From Methylopila sp. M107 (GTDB lineage Bacteria > Pseudomonadota > Alphaproteobacteria > Rhizobiales > Methylopilaceae): 64,000 bases of DNA. Positions 25,244 to 33,959 of the stretch are shown in pieces. The stretch spans positions 1,096,176-1,160,175 of the forward strand of contig NZ_ARWB01000001.1 of NCBI RefSeq assembly GCF_000384475.1, written 5' to 3'. Numbering within the stretch: the first letter of the stretch is position 1; each line of letters starts with the position of its first letter. The notes beneath the pieces are model-generated. The model worked only from the letters and a program-made list of their open reading frames with translations. It made no database searches and was not told the DNA's origin. A program made the translations under genes and the position numbers.

Positions 25244-25750
25244 ATGAAATATTGTCGCGCGAAAATCTGCGCCGCTACACTTGCCGCGTTCGGGGCTGCG
25301 CTGGGCTCCGCATCGACCGCCCATAGCCAGACGACTGCGAGCCCGCAAAGGTTCGGCTCTCACTACCAGCAGTCGGCGTCGAACTTCTGCGACACGGCCG
25401 ACGCATCGCAGTGCACGGTCTCATTTTCGACGGTGACCCGTGCGCCCCTGAAGGTGCTGAAGGCGTCGTGCACCATCCTCACGTCAGAAGGCGGGTCTCC
25501 GTCGAAGGAAATCACCGGCGCGGTGCTCGGACGGCTGTCTGAGAATGAAAAGACGTTCGTCGCCGGCCAGTATCTCGCGCCGATCCAGTCCGAGTTCGCG
25601 GGGTCGGGCCAGGTCGTGCTTAACGTGCTCGCCGACACGCTCTGGGTCATTCCGAAAAACTCCCGGCCGGCGATCCGGATATCGCGCCTGAACAACCCGC
25701 CGATCTCCGCCACCTGCACCGTCGCGGGCGAAGAGCTCAAGGGCGACTGA
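25244..25750 (+). CDS. secreted hypothetical protein
   Basis: A 168-residue protein with a classical signal peptide (KICAATLAAFGAALGSASTAHSQ-type, cleavage after AHS). The mature protein has four cysteines (NFCDT, SQCTVSF, ASCTIL, ATCTV), probably two disulfides, and a beta-rich profile. No known family recognised. The ATG at 25244 is preceded by a strong GGGGGGAG ribosome site. It stands alone between the carrier and the MFS gene; an AT-rich upstream region suggests its own promoter. Confidence 0.75.
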   Translation: MKYCRAKICAATLAAFGAALGSASTAHSQTTASPQRFGSHYQQSASNFCDTADASQCTVSFSTVTRAPLKVLKASCTILTSEGGSPSKEITGAVLGRLSENEKTFVAGQYLAPIQSEFAGSGQVVLNVLADTLWVIPKNSRPAIRISRLNNPPISATCTVAGEELKGD

Positions 25751-25847
25751 GTGCTGCTCCATCACGGTTCGCGATGGCTCCGATTGCGAGCTTTCATGAT
25801 CGTGACCGCACGGCTTCGGATATAAGGCTCCAAGTTCTGGAGCCTTC

Positions 25848-27074
25848 ATGTCCGCGACCCTGCCTGCCGAGAAGACGCGCGCGCCGCTGCTGATCATCCT
25901 CTGCGGCTGCGCGATCGCGTGCCTCACCTTCGGGCCGCGCGCGACAGCGGGCCTGTTCCTGACGCCGATCTCGGACGCGAACGGCTGGGCGCGCGACGTC
26001 TTCGCCATGTCGTTCGCGATCCAGAACCTGCTCTGGGGCATCGGCCAGCCCTTCGCGGGCGGCGTCGCCGACAAATACGGCGCGCGGCGGGTGCTGATCG
26101 TCGGCGGCCTGCTCTATGCGGCGGGCCTCGCGCTGATGCCGTTCTCGACCACGCCCGGCGCGATGCACTTTTCGGCCGGCATGCTGATCGGCTTCGCGCT
26201 GTCGGGCGCGTCCTTCTCGATCATCATCGGCGCCTTCGGAAAGCTGCTGCCGGAAAGCTGGCGGCTGATGGGGTTCGGGCTCGCGACCGCCGCGGGCTCG
26301 TTCGGCCAGTTCCTGTTCACGCCGCTCGCCGCGAACCTCATCCAGAGCGTCGGGTGGCAGACGACGCTGCTGATCTTCGCCGGGCTGATGCTGCTGGTGC
26401 TGCCGCTGTCGCTCGCGCTCGCGGCGCCGAAGGCCGAAAACGCCTCGCTCATTCCGGGCGGCGACCAGTCGATCGGGCAGGCGCTGAAAGAGGCCTTTTC
26501 GACGCCGAGCTACTGGCTGCTGTTGATCGGCTTCTTCACCTGCGGCTTCCATCTCGCCTTCATCACCGTCCACCTGCCGCCGTTCCTGATCGACAAGGGG
26601 CTCGCCCCCTCGATCGGCGGCTGGACGCTCGCGCTGATCGGCCTGTTCAACATCGTCGGCTCGCTCTCCTCCGGCGCGCTGTCGGGCCGGCTGCCGAAGC
26701 GGCACATCCTCGCCGCGATCTACTTTGCGCGCGGTGTCCTGATCGCGGCCTTCGTGTTCCTGCCCGTCACCCCGACCTCGGCGCTCGCCTTTGGCGCCGG
26801 CATCGGATTGCTGTGGCTCTCGACCATCCCGCCGACGTCCGGTCTCGTCGCGACCATGTTCGGGCCGCGCTACATGACGATGCTCTACGGCGTTGTGTTC
26901 TTCAGCCACCAGATCGGCTCGTTCCTCGGCGCCTGGCTCGGCGGCGTCGTCTACAAGGCGACCGGGAACTACGACCTGATCTGGCAGCTCTGCATCGCGT
27001 TCTCGATCATGTCGGGACTGGTGAACATGCCGATCCGAGAGCGCGCCGTGGAGCGACGGCCGGCTGCGGCTTGA
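25848..27074 (+). CDS. MFS transporter (monocarboxylate/OFA-like)
   Basis: A 408-residue major facilitator with 12 hydrophobic segments. The loop 2-3 signature is present (GGVADKYGARRVLIVGG, about residues 66-82), and an equivalent SGRLPKRHIL occurs between the sixth and later helices. NGWARDVFAMSFAIQNLLWG and the C-terminal GAWLGGVVYKATGNYDLIW resemble the oxalate/formate and monocarboxylate antiporter branch. The transported substrate is unknown. Single gene with no obvious partner. Confidence 0.85.
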   Translation: MSATLPAEKTRAPLLIILCGCAIACLTFGPRATAGLFLTPISDANGWARDVFAMSFAIQNLLWGIGQPFAGGVADKYGARRVLIVGGLLYAAGLALMPFSTTPGAMHFSAGMLIGFALSGASFSIIIGAFGKLLPESWRLMGFGLATAAGSFGQFLFTPLAANLIQSVGWQTTLLIFAGLMLLVLPLSLALAAPKAENASLIPGGDQSIGQALKEAFSTPSYWLLLIGFFTCGFHLAFITVHLPPFLIDKGLAPSIGGWTLALIGLFNIVGSLSSGALSGRLPKRHILAAIYFARGVLIAAFVFLPVTPTSALAFGAGIGLLWLSTIPPTSGLVATMFGPRYMTMLYGVVFFSHQIGSFLGAWLGGVVYKATGNYDLIWQLCIAFSIMSGLVNMPIRERAVERRPAAA

Positions 27075-27221
27075 CTGAGACGCATACGGCGCCCGACCCT
27101 TCTTCCGCTTGCGGGAGAGGGGGGCGTCCGCGTCGCGACCTGTCTTTCGGGACGTGACGAACGCCCGCGCGTCCCTATCTAGCGCTCAGCGAAAAGATCC
27201 CTCCGACGCGAAGGACCCCTC

Positions 27222-28205
27222 ATGTCCAGCTTCCGCGCCCTGCGCATCGACAAGACCGACGCCGGCCAGACGGTCTCGGTCGTCGACTTCCCGGAATCCG
27301 AGCTGATGGAGGGCGACGTCGTCGTGCGGGTCTCGCACTCGACGGTGAACTACAAGGACGGGCTCGCCATCACCGGCAAATCGCCCGTGGTGCGGCGCTT
27401 CCCGATGATCCCCGGGATCGATTTCGTTGGGACGGTCACGGCCTCCGAGACGGACGAGTTCAAGCCCGGCGACGCGGTGATCCTCAACGGTTGGGGCGTC
27501 GGCGAGACGCACCTTGGCGGCTACGCCGAAGCCGCGCGGGTCAAGTCCGACTGGCTGGTGCCGCTGCCGCAAGGCTTGTCGCCGGCGGACGCCATGGCGA
27601 TCGGCACCGCCGGCTACACCTCCATGCTCTGCGTCATGGCGCTGGAAAAGCATGGCGTCACGCCGAAGAGCGGCCCGGTGCTCGTCACGGGCGCCGCGGG
27701 CGGCGTCGGCTCGGTCGCCGTCGCGATCCTGGGCAAGCTCGGCTACCACGTGGTCGCCTCGACCGGCCGCTCGGAGGAAGCCGAATGGCTGAAGGCGCTC
27801 GGCGCCAGCGAGATCGTCGACCGCGCCGAGTTCGCCTCGCCCGGCAAGCCGCTGCAGAAGGAGCGGTTCGGCGGCGTGGTGGATTCGGTCGGCTCCGTGC
27901 CGCTCGCCAACGCCATCGCGCAGGTGAAGTCGGGCGGGGCGGTGGCGGCCTGCGGGTTGGCCGCCGGCATGGACCTGCCGACCTCGGTCGCGCCCTTCAT
28001 CCTGCGCGGCGTCTCGCTGCTCGGCGTCAACAGCGTGACGGTGCCGAAGCCGATCCGCGTCGAGGCCTATCGACGCCTCGCGCAGGACCTTCCCCGCGAC
28101 AAGCTCGCGGCGATCACCAGGACGATCTCGTTCGACGAGATCATCCCGACCGCGCAGGCCATCATCGACGGCAAGGTGCGCGGGCGGGTCGTGGTGGAGA
28201 TTTGA
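27222..28205 (+). CDS. acuI: AcuI/YhdH-type NADPH-dependent acryloyl-CoA reductase
   Basis: A 327-residue zinc-free medium-chain dehydrogenase/reductase. Markers: VNYKDGLAITGKSPVVRRFPMIPGIDFVGTV near residues 43-72 (cited in part), the nucleotide loop VLVTGAAGGVGSVAV (about 150-164), STGRSEEAEWLKALGAS, GVVDSVGS and the C-terminal IPTAQAIIDGKVRGRVVVEI. This pattern is that of the acryloyl-CoA reductase AcuI/YhdH group, which detoxifies acryloyl-CoA during propionate, 3-hydroxypropionate or DMSP metabolism. The substrate assignment rests on family resemblance. Confidence 0.85.
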   Translation: MSSFRALRIDKTDAGQTVSVVDFPESELMEGDVVVRVSHSTVNYKDGLAITGKSPVVRRFPMIPGIDFVGTVTASETDEFKPGDAVILNGWGVGETHLGGYAEAARVKSDWLVPLPQGLSPADAMAIGTAGYTSMLCVMALEKHGVTPKSGPVLVTGAAGGVGSVAVAILGKLGYHVVASTGRSEEAEWLKALGASEIVDRAEFASPGKPLQKERFGGVVDSVGSVPLANAIAQVKSGGAVAACGLAAGMDLPTSVAPFILRGVSLLGVNSVTVPKPIRVEAYRRLAQDLPRDKLAAITRTISFDEIIPTAQAIIDGKVRGRVVVEI

Positions 28206-28213
28206 CCAATGGC

Positions 28214-28333
28214 GTCATTCCGGACGGCCGAAAGGCCGATCCGGAATCGTCACCAGCGTTTGGCGGCGCTATGGCATGAGCCGCATTCTGAAAACGATCC
28301 CGGCTCGATCGCTTTGCGCTCGTCCGGGATGAC
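28214..28333. repeat. palindromic repeat (GTCATCCCGG family)
   Basis: A 120-base element bounded by GTCATTCCGG and CCGGGATGAC, with an internal CGGACGGCCGAAAGGCCG hairpin. Related to 21234-21336. It occupies nearly the entire spacer between the AcuI-type gene and argC and ends 19 bases before the argC ATG. Confidence 0.72.
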
Positions 28334-28351
28334 GGCTAGATCGTAGGACCC

Positions 28352-29401
28352 ATGATCACCCTCAACGTCGCGATTCTCGGGGCTTCCGGCTACACCGGTT
28401 CGGAGCTGGTGCGCCTGCTCTCGCGCCACCCGCGCGTAGCGATCAAGGCGCTCACCGCTGACCGCAAGGCCGGGCAGGCGATGGCGGACGTGTTTCCGCA
28501 ATTCGTCCATCTCGACCTGCCGCGGCTCACGACGATCGCCGAAGTCGACCTTGCCGAGATCGACCTCGTGTTCTGCGCGCTGCCCCACGGCACCACGCAG
28601 AACGTCATTGCGGAGCTGTTCGCGAAGAAGCCCGACATCAAGGTCGTGGACCTTTCGGCGGACTTCCGTCTGGCTGATCCCGCCGCCTACGAGCAGTGGT
28701 ACGGCCATCCGCATCAGGCGCTCGAGTTGCAGGGTGAAGCCGTGTTCGGCGTCAGCGAGCTGAACCGCGCCGCGATCAAGACTGCGCGGCTGGTCGCCAA
28801 TCCCGGCTGCCATTCGACGACCTCCATCCTGCCGCTCGTCCCGCTCTTGAGGGAACGGCTGATCGAGCCTGACGCGATCTCGATCGTCTCCGCGACCGGC
28901 ATGTCGGGGGCGGGCAGGGCGGCCAAGGAGGAGATGCTGTTCTCGGAGGTCTCCGAAGGCGTCCACGCCTATGGAGTGGGAAAGCACCGGCACACGGCCG
29001 AACTCGACCAGGAGTTCGACAAGGTCGCCGGGCGGGTGTCCCGCGCGACCTTCACGCCGCTGCTGATCCCGATGAACCGGGGCATCTACGCCACCATCAC
29101 GGTACGCCTCACGGGCGGCGCGACGGCCGAGGCGCTGCATGCGGCGCTGGCGACCGCCTATTGGGGCGAGCCGTTCGTCACCGTGCTGCCGCTCGGCAAG
29201 GCGCCGCAGTCGCGCCACGTGCGCGGCTCGAACAACGTCCAGATCGGCGTCGTGGCCGACCGCGAGCCGGACAAGGCGATTGTGCTGTCGACGCTCGACA
29301 ATCTGGTGAAGGGCGCGAGCGGGCAGGCGGTCCAGAACATGAACCTCGTCGCGGGGTTCGACGAGATCGAAGGGCTGGAGCAGCTCGCGGTTTTTCCGTG
29401 A
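28352..29401 (+). CDS. argC: N-acetyl-gamma-glutamyl-phosphate reductase
   Basis: NADPH-dependent reductase of arginine biosynthesis converting N-acetylglutamyl phosphate to the semialdehyde. The 349-residue product begins with ILGASGYTGSELVRLLSRHP (dinucleotide loop), has CALPHGTTQ, the catalytic cysteine in ANPGCHSTTSIL (about residue 151), SATGMSGAGRAAKEE, VGKHRHTAELDQE and NMNLVAGFDEIEGLEQL at the end. This is the common (type I) form. In many relatives argC lies near rplM-rpsI; here it is about 12 kb away, so other genes have been inserted between them. Confidence 0.96.
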   Translation: MITLNVAILGASGYTGSELVRLLSRHPRVAIKALTADRKAGQAMADVFPQFVHLDLPRLTTIAEVDLAEIDLVFCALPHGTTQNVIAELFAKKPDIKVVDLSADFRLADPAAYEQWYGHPHQALELQGEAVFGVSELNRAAIKTARLVANPGCHSTTSILPLVPLLRERLIEPDAISIVSATGMSGAGRAAKEEMLFSEVSEGVHAYGVGKHRHTAELDQEFDKVAGRVSRATFTPLLIPMNRGIYATITVRLTGGATAEALHAALATAYWGEPFVTVLPLGKAPQSRHVRGSNNVQIGVVADREPDKAIVLSTLDNLVKGASGQAVQNMNLVAGFDEIEGLEQLAVFP

Positions 29402-29578
29402 TCTCTTCCTTCTCGCGGAAGAAGGTGGCCGACGGCGTGAGCCGTCGGTCGGATGAGGGGGCGCTTCAGAATAATGCGCCGCGTTCGACGCTCGCTGTCG
29501 GCGCTTCATCCTGAAACGCCCCCTCACCCTTACCCTCTCCCGCGAGGGGAGACGGGATCGACAGGCGTCACGTCTCCC
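29402..29578. repeat. palindromic repeat (CTCTCCC family) between argC and phaC
   Basis: The convergent spacer holds one element: CTTCTCGCGGAAGAAGG-type hairpins on the left and CCCCTCACCCTTACCCTCTC (29520-29539) on the right. A 24-base segment at 29520-29543 is identical, on the opposite strand, to 140-163. The CTTCATCCTGAAACGCCCC part also resembles the sequence at 58-76. It could act as a bidirectional terminator. Confidence 0.7.
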
Positions 29579-29580
29579 CG

Positions 29581-31923
29581 TCAGCTTCTGATCTTCACAT
29601 AGGTTCCCGGCGCGTCGCAGAGCGCCTCGTACTTGCCCTCGCCGGGCGTGCGCGCGGGAACCATGGTGGCGTCGAGCGTCGCGATCCAGGCGCGCCAGTC
29701 CGGCCACCAGGAGCCGGGCTTCTCCTCGGCGTGGGCGATCCAGTCCTGAAGCGTGCCCTCGACCTCGCCCCCGACCCAGTACTGGTACTTCATCTTGGCC
29801 GGCGGATTGACGACACCCGCGATGTGGCCGGAGCCCGCCAACACGAAGCGCACTGGTCCGCCGAACAGTTTTGCGCCCGAGAACACGGACTGCGGCGGCG
29901 CGATGTGGTCCTCGCGCGCGGCGAGCTCATAGATCGGTATGCGGACCCGCTTCAGGTCGAGGATCTCGCCGGCGACCTCCATCTTGCCCCGCGCGAGCTC
30001 GTTGTTGAGGTAGCAGCCGCGCAGGTAGAACGAGTGGTTCGCGGCCGGCATCCGCGTCGCGTCCGAATTCCAGTAGAGCAGGTCGAACGGAAACGGCGCC
30101 TTTCCCTTCAGGTAGTTGTTCACGAGATAGGGGAAGATCATGTCGTTCGAGCGGATCAGGTTGAAGGCGTTGGCCATGCCGGCGCCCTCGAGGTAGCCCT
30201 GCTCGGCCATCTTGGCCTCGACGGCCGCGATCTGGTCCTCGTCCGCGAACACCTTCAGGTCGCCGGCCTCGGTGAAGTCGACCTGGGTGGTCATCAGCGT
30301 CGCGCTCGCGATCCGGTCGTCGCCGGTCATCGCCATGTAGGTAACGGTCACCGCAAGCAGGGTGCCGCCCACGCAGTAGCCGATCGTGTCGATCTGGCTC
30401 GTCCCGCAGATCTCGTTCGCGACGTCGGCGGCCTTTATGATGCCGTCGCGCATGTAGCCGTCGAAGCCCATCTTGGCGTGACGGGAGTCGGGATTGATCC
30501 AGGAGATGCAGAAGACGGTTACGCCCTGGTCGACGTGCCAGCGGATCATGCTCTTCTCGGGCGTGAGGTCGAGCACATAGAACTTGTTGATCCACGGCGG
30601 CACGATCAGCACCGGCCGGGTGCGCACCATCTCGGTCGTCGGGGAATACTGGATCAGCTCGAACACGTCGTTGCGGAACACCACCTTGCCCGGCGTCGTC
30701 GCGAGGTTGCGCCCGACCTCGAAGCCCGAGCCGTCGGTCTGGCGGATCCGCAGGTCGCCGCCGCCGGCCTTGATGTCTTCGGCGAGCATGTTCATGCCGC
30801 GGACGAGGTTCTCGCCCTTCGAGGCGATCGTCTCGCGGATGAGCTCCGGATTGGTCGGCAGGAAGTTCGAGGGCGAGGCCGCGTTCGACAGCAGCTTCAC
30901 ATAGAACGACGCCTTGTGCCGGAGATGGGGGTCGAGGTCGTCGACGTCGTCCACCATGCGGTTGGCGAGTTTCGAGGCCTGCAGATAGGACTGGCGAAGG
31001 AAATCGAAGAACGGATGCTCCGTCCATTCCGGGTCCTTGAAGCGCGCGTCCTTCGGATCGAGCGCCACGACCGGAGCGACCTTCTCGCCGGACAGGCGCT
31101 TCAGCGTGCCGGTCCAGAGGTCGAGGAACCCGCCGGCGAACTCCCGCTGCGCGGCGAGCACGCGGTCGGGGTCGGACGCCCACTTCTCGACGACCTGGCC
31201 GAGCGTGCGGGCGATGTCGACGATCTCTGCGCTGCTCGACTTTTTCTCGCCGCGCTCGCGGGGACCCACATAGGCCGCCATGGCCTTGCCGCCGGCCTCC
31301 CAGAGCCGCGCCATGTTGGACGCGAAGGTCTCGACCTCGGACGACAGGAACGGATTCGTCGCCGCGGCGCCCGCAGCGTCGGCCGGCGCGGGGGCGGGGC
31401 CCGCGGCCTTCGGCGCTTCGGGGCGGTTTGCGGGCTCGACTCTCGGCGGAGGTGGGGCGACCGGTTCTTTCACGGGGCGCGCGGCCGGCGCCTTCGGCTG
31501 CGCTGCTTCCGCCGCCGGTTTCGGCTCGGCTGGTTTCGCTACGGCCGCTGCATCGAGAACGGGCGCCGGAGCGACGCGTCCGGCTTTTTTCGGCGCGCCC
31601 TTCTTGGACGCATTGGCCGGGCGAGCGGCCACCTTCTGTGCGACCGTCTTCTTGGGCGCCGGCGTGGCCGCCTTGGCCTTGACCTGCGGCCGCCCGGTCG
31701 CTTCGGCCGAGGCTTTCCGGGAAGGCGCTTTCGCCGTTGACGCGGCTCCGCCGCCGGCGGGCTTCTTGGACTTCAGCGGCTTCTTCGCGCCGGATGCAGC
31801 CTTTTGCGGCGCTGACTGCTTGAGGGCCGTCGGCCGCGGCTCAGAAGGAGCGACGTCCGACGCCTCGACGCTCGCCGCGCGGGCCCGCTCGGGCGCGGGG
31901 GATCGAAGGGCGCTGCGACCCAT
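29581..31923 (-). CDS. phaC: class I poly(3-hydroxyalkanoate) synthase with long basic N-terminal extension
   Basis: Polymerises (R)-3-hydroxyacyl-CoA into PHA granules. Residues about 190-780 are a complete class I synthase: the lipase-like box GYCVGG with nucleophile Cys516, Asp671 in REDHI and His699 in GSGHI form the triad, with [10 protein letters not shown] and WWPDWRAW also typical. Residues 1-190 are unusual: 35-115 is rich in Lys and Ala ([34 protein letters not shown]), like the histone-H1-like tails of PhaF-type phasins, and 120-190 is Ala/Pro-rich. Start alternatives inside the extension cannot be excluded. Single gene, convergent with argC. Confidence 0.95.
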   Translation of the reverse strand: MGRSALRSPAPERARAASVEASDVAPSEPRPTALKQSAPQKAASGAKKPLKSKKPAGGGAASTAKAPSRKASAEATGRPQVKAKAATPAPKKTVAQKVAARPANASKKGAPKKAGRVAPAPVLDAAAVAKPAEPKPAAEAAQPKAPAARPVKEPVAPPPPRVEPANRPEAPKAAGPAPAPADAAGAAATNPFLSSEVETFASNMARLWEAGGKAMAAYVGPRERGEKKSSSAEIVDIARTLGQVVEKWASDPDRVLAAQREFAGGFLDLWTGTLKRLSGEKVAPVVALDPKDARFKDPEWTEHPFFDFLRQSYLQASKLANRMVDDVDDLDPHLRHKASFYVKLLSNAASPSNFLPTNPELIRETIASKGENLVRGMNMLAEDIKAGGGDLRIRQTDGSGFEVGRNLATTPGKVVFRNDVFELIQYSPTTEMVRTRPVLIVPPWINKFYVLDLTPEKSMIRWHVDQGVTVFCISWINPDSRHAKMGFDGYMRDGIIKAADVANEICGTSQIDTIGYCVGGTLLAVTVTYMAMTGDDRIASATLMTTQVDFTEAGDLKVFADEDQIAAVEAKMAEQGYLEGAGMANAFNLIRSNDMIFPYLVNNYLKGKAPFPFDLLYWNSDATRMPAANHSFYLRGCYLNNELARGKMEVAGEILDLKRVRIPIYELAAREDHIAPPQSVFSGAKLFGGPVRFVLAGSGHIAGVVNPPAKMKYQYWVGGEVEGTLQDWIAHAEEKPGSWWPDWRAWIATLDATMVPARTPGEGKYEALCDAPGTYVKIRS

Positions 31924-32108
31924 GAGAGCAATCCTCCTTCAGGCGCATCCGCGGTTGCGATGGGCTGGGCCGAGATCGGTCCGCGGGTTGCTTCGTAACG
32001 TCGCTCCGTGACAATAGGCGCGCGCGGCGTGTCACGCCACGGGTCGAAAGCGATTCAGCTATCGGCAAATAGGACTGCCCTTCGTCATTCTTCCGAGAGC
32101 GCGCCGCG

Positions 32109-32423
32109 ATGACCGACGTTCGCATCCTCCTCGCCGCCGCGGCCGTCGCCGTTGCGGGCGGGCTGTCCGGCTGCGGACCTTATGGGCTGAAAGGCGACCG
32201 TGGCCTGCCGCCGCCACCCGAGCCGATGGCCTATCCGAACGTCAATTTGACGCCTTCCGAGCACGAGGGTCGCCGGGCGAAATCGGTCGCTGAGCAGGAG
32301 CGGCTGAAGCAGAACCTGATCGCGAGCCGCCCGCGCACGGCGCGCAGCCCGGCGCCGTTCAGCGGAGAGCGGGAGCTGCGCGAGCAGCGCGAAAAAGCGC
32401 GGCGCGCCTCAACCTCGCCGTAA
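32109..32423 (+). CDS. small putative lipoprotein
   Basis: A 104-residue protein with a signal peptide ending in a lipobox (GGLSGC, Cys about residue 22) and a GPYGLKGD sequence right after it. The mature part is hydrophilic, Pro-rich then strongly charged (REQREKARR), without known domain. It resembles the small outer-membrane lipoproteins found before diaminopimelate-related genes in alphaproteobacteria, but no function is assigned. Divergent from phaC; the aminotransferase gene begins 92 bases downstream. Confidence 0.72.
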   Translation: MTDVRILLAAAAVAVAGGLSGCGPYGLKGDRGLPPPPEPMAYPNVNLTPSEHEGRRAKSVAEQERLKQNLIASRPRTARSPAPFSGERELREQREKARRASTSP

Positions 32424-32515
32424 CGTTTTGCCCATCATGGCGGCATAAGCTAAAGGCTTCGGATTCGACTGCGGGCGGCCTGATGCGGCCCGCATGACCC
32501 AAGACTAAAAGCGCC

Positions 32516-33733
32516 ATGACCGAATTCCACTCCGTCCGCCGCCTTCCCCCTTACGTCTTCGAGCAGGTGAACCGCGTGAAGGCGGCCGCCCGCAAGAACG
32601 GCGCCGACATCATCGATCTCGGCATGGGCAATCCCGACCTGCCGACGCCCGACCACATCAACGCCAAGCTGATCGAGGCCGTCACCAAGCCGCGCACCAA
32701 CCGCTACTCGACCTCGAAGGGCATTCCGGGGCTCCGTCGCGCGCAGGCCGCCTATTACGGCCGCCGCTTCGGCGTGAAGCTCGATCCCGAGACGCAGGTC
32801 GTCGCGACGCTGGGCTCCAAGGAAGGCTTCGCCAACATGGCGCAGGCGATCACGGCGCCGGGCGACGTCGTGATCGTGCCGAATCCGAGCTATCCGATCC
32901 ACGCCTTCGGCTTCCTGATGGCGGGCGGCGTCGTGCGCTCGGTGCCCGGCACGCCGAATGAGGGCTTCTTCCGTTCGCTCGAGAAGGCGGTGACGCACTC
33001 GATCCCGAAGCCGATCGCGGTCGTCGTCTGCTATCCGTCGAACCCGACGGCCGAAGTTGCCGACCTCGAATTCTACAAGGACGTGGTTCGGTTCGCGAAG
33101 CAGCACGACATCTTCGTGCTGTCGGACCTCGCTTACTCCGAGATCTATTTCGACGGCGTGCCCCCGCCTTCGATCCTGCAGGTTCCGGGCGCGTTCGACG
33201 TCGCGGTCGAGTTCACGTCGCTTTCGAAGACCTTCTCGATGCCCGGCTGGCGCATGGGCTTCGCGGTCGGCAACGAGCGTCTTCTGGCTGCGCTCGCCCG
33301 CGTCAAATCCTATCTCGACTACGGCGCCTATACGCCGATCCAGGTCGCGGCCTCGGCCGCGCTCAACGGACCGGAGGACTGCATCGTCGAGATGCGCGAG
33401 ATCTACAAGAAGCGTCGCGACGCGATGGTGGACTCATTCGGCCGCGCCGGCTTCCCCGTGCCGAGCCCGCGCGCCTCGATGTTCGCCTGGGCGCCGATCC
33501 CCGAAAAATTCAGGCCGCTCGGCAGCCTGGAATTCTCCAAGCTCCTGGTGGAGAAGGCCTCGGTCGCGGTCGCGCCCGGCATCGGCTTCGGCGAGCATGG
33601 CGACGAATATGTCCGGATCGCGCTGGTCGAGAACGAACACCGCATCCGGCAGGCCGCGCGCTCGATCCGCCGATTCCTTGAAACCGCGGACGAGACGTTG
33701 CACAACGTCGTCCCGCTCGCCGCGGCCCGGTAG
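32516..33733 (+). CDS. class I/II aminotransferase (AlaC/LL-diaminopimelate aminotransferase-like)
   Basis: A 405-residue fold-type I PLP aminotransferase. DIIDLGMGNPDLPTP near residue 31, NRYSTSKGIPGLRRA, VVCYPSNPTAEVA, DLAYSEIYFDG and the PLP-binding lysine in TSLSKTFSMPGWRMGF (about residue 237) are all visible; the C-terminus has APGIGFGEHGDEYVRIALVEN. The branch contains alanine transaminase AlaC and enzymes annotated as LL-diaminopimelate aminotransferase; which reaction applies cannot be decided here. Upstream of hom in a conserved alphaproteobacterial order (aminotransferase-hom-glpX-recJ). Confidence 0.9.
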   Translation: MTEFHSVRRLPPYVFEQVNRVKAAARKNGADIIDLGMGNPDLPTPDHINAKLIEAVTKPRTNRYSTSKGIPGLRRAQAAYYGRRFGVKLDPETQVVATLGSKEGFANMAQAITAPGDVVIVPNPSYPIHAFGFLMAGGVVRSVPGTPNEGFFRSLEKAVTHSIPKPIAVVVCYPSNPTAEVADLEFYKDVVRFAKQHDIFVLSDLAYSEIYFDGVPPPSILQVPGAFDVAVEFTSLSKTFSMPGWRMGFAVGNERLLAALARVKSYLDYGAYTPIQVAASAALNGPEDCIVEMREIYKKRRDAMVDSFGRAGFPVPSPRASMFAWAPIPEKFRPLGSLEFSKLLVEKASVAVAPGIGFGEHGDEYVRIALVENEHRIRQAARSIRRFLETADETLHNVVPLAAAR

Positions 33734-33791
33734 CTTCGCTTCCGGATCGCCGGTTCGCATTCAAGAGAAGCAACCGCTGCACGGACGTGGC

Positions 33792-33919
33792 TGCGTGCTT
33801 CGAGACGCCTCGGGCCTTCGGGCCCGCGGCTCCTCAGCATGAGGGACGTTCGGCAGTGGCATCCCCCACGATCCTCATGCTGAGGAGCCCGCTCCGTGCG
33901 GGCCTCTCGAGCCACGCAG
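33792..33919. repeat. long imperfect palindrome (CCTCATGCTGAGGAG family)
   Basis: Outer arms TGCGTGCTTCGAGACGCC and GGCCTCTCGAGCCACGCA pair imperfectly, and inside them CTCCTCAGCATGAGGG faces ATCCTCATGCTGAGGAGC. This matches the style of rhizobial palindromic intergenic elements. It fills the spacer before hom, ending about 40 bases before the ATG. Confidence 0.78.
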
Positions 33920-33959
33920 TCGCCTCGCCCAGCGTCGCGCGATACATTGGAGCCTCCCG

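Noticed and set aside
29731-31740. 669-codon plus-strand open frame opposite phaC
   Set aside because: Its translation is Arg/His/Asp/Leu-rich without motifs; phaC on the minus strand has a full catalytic triad.
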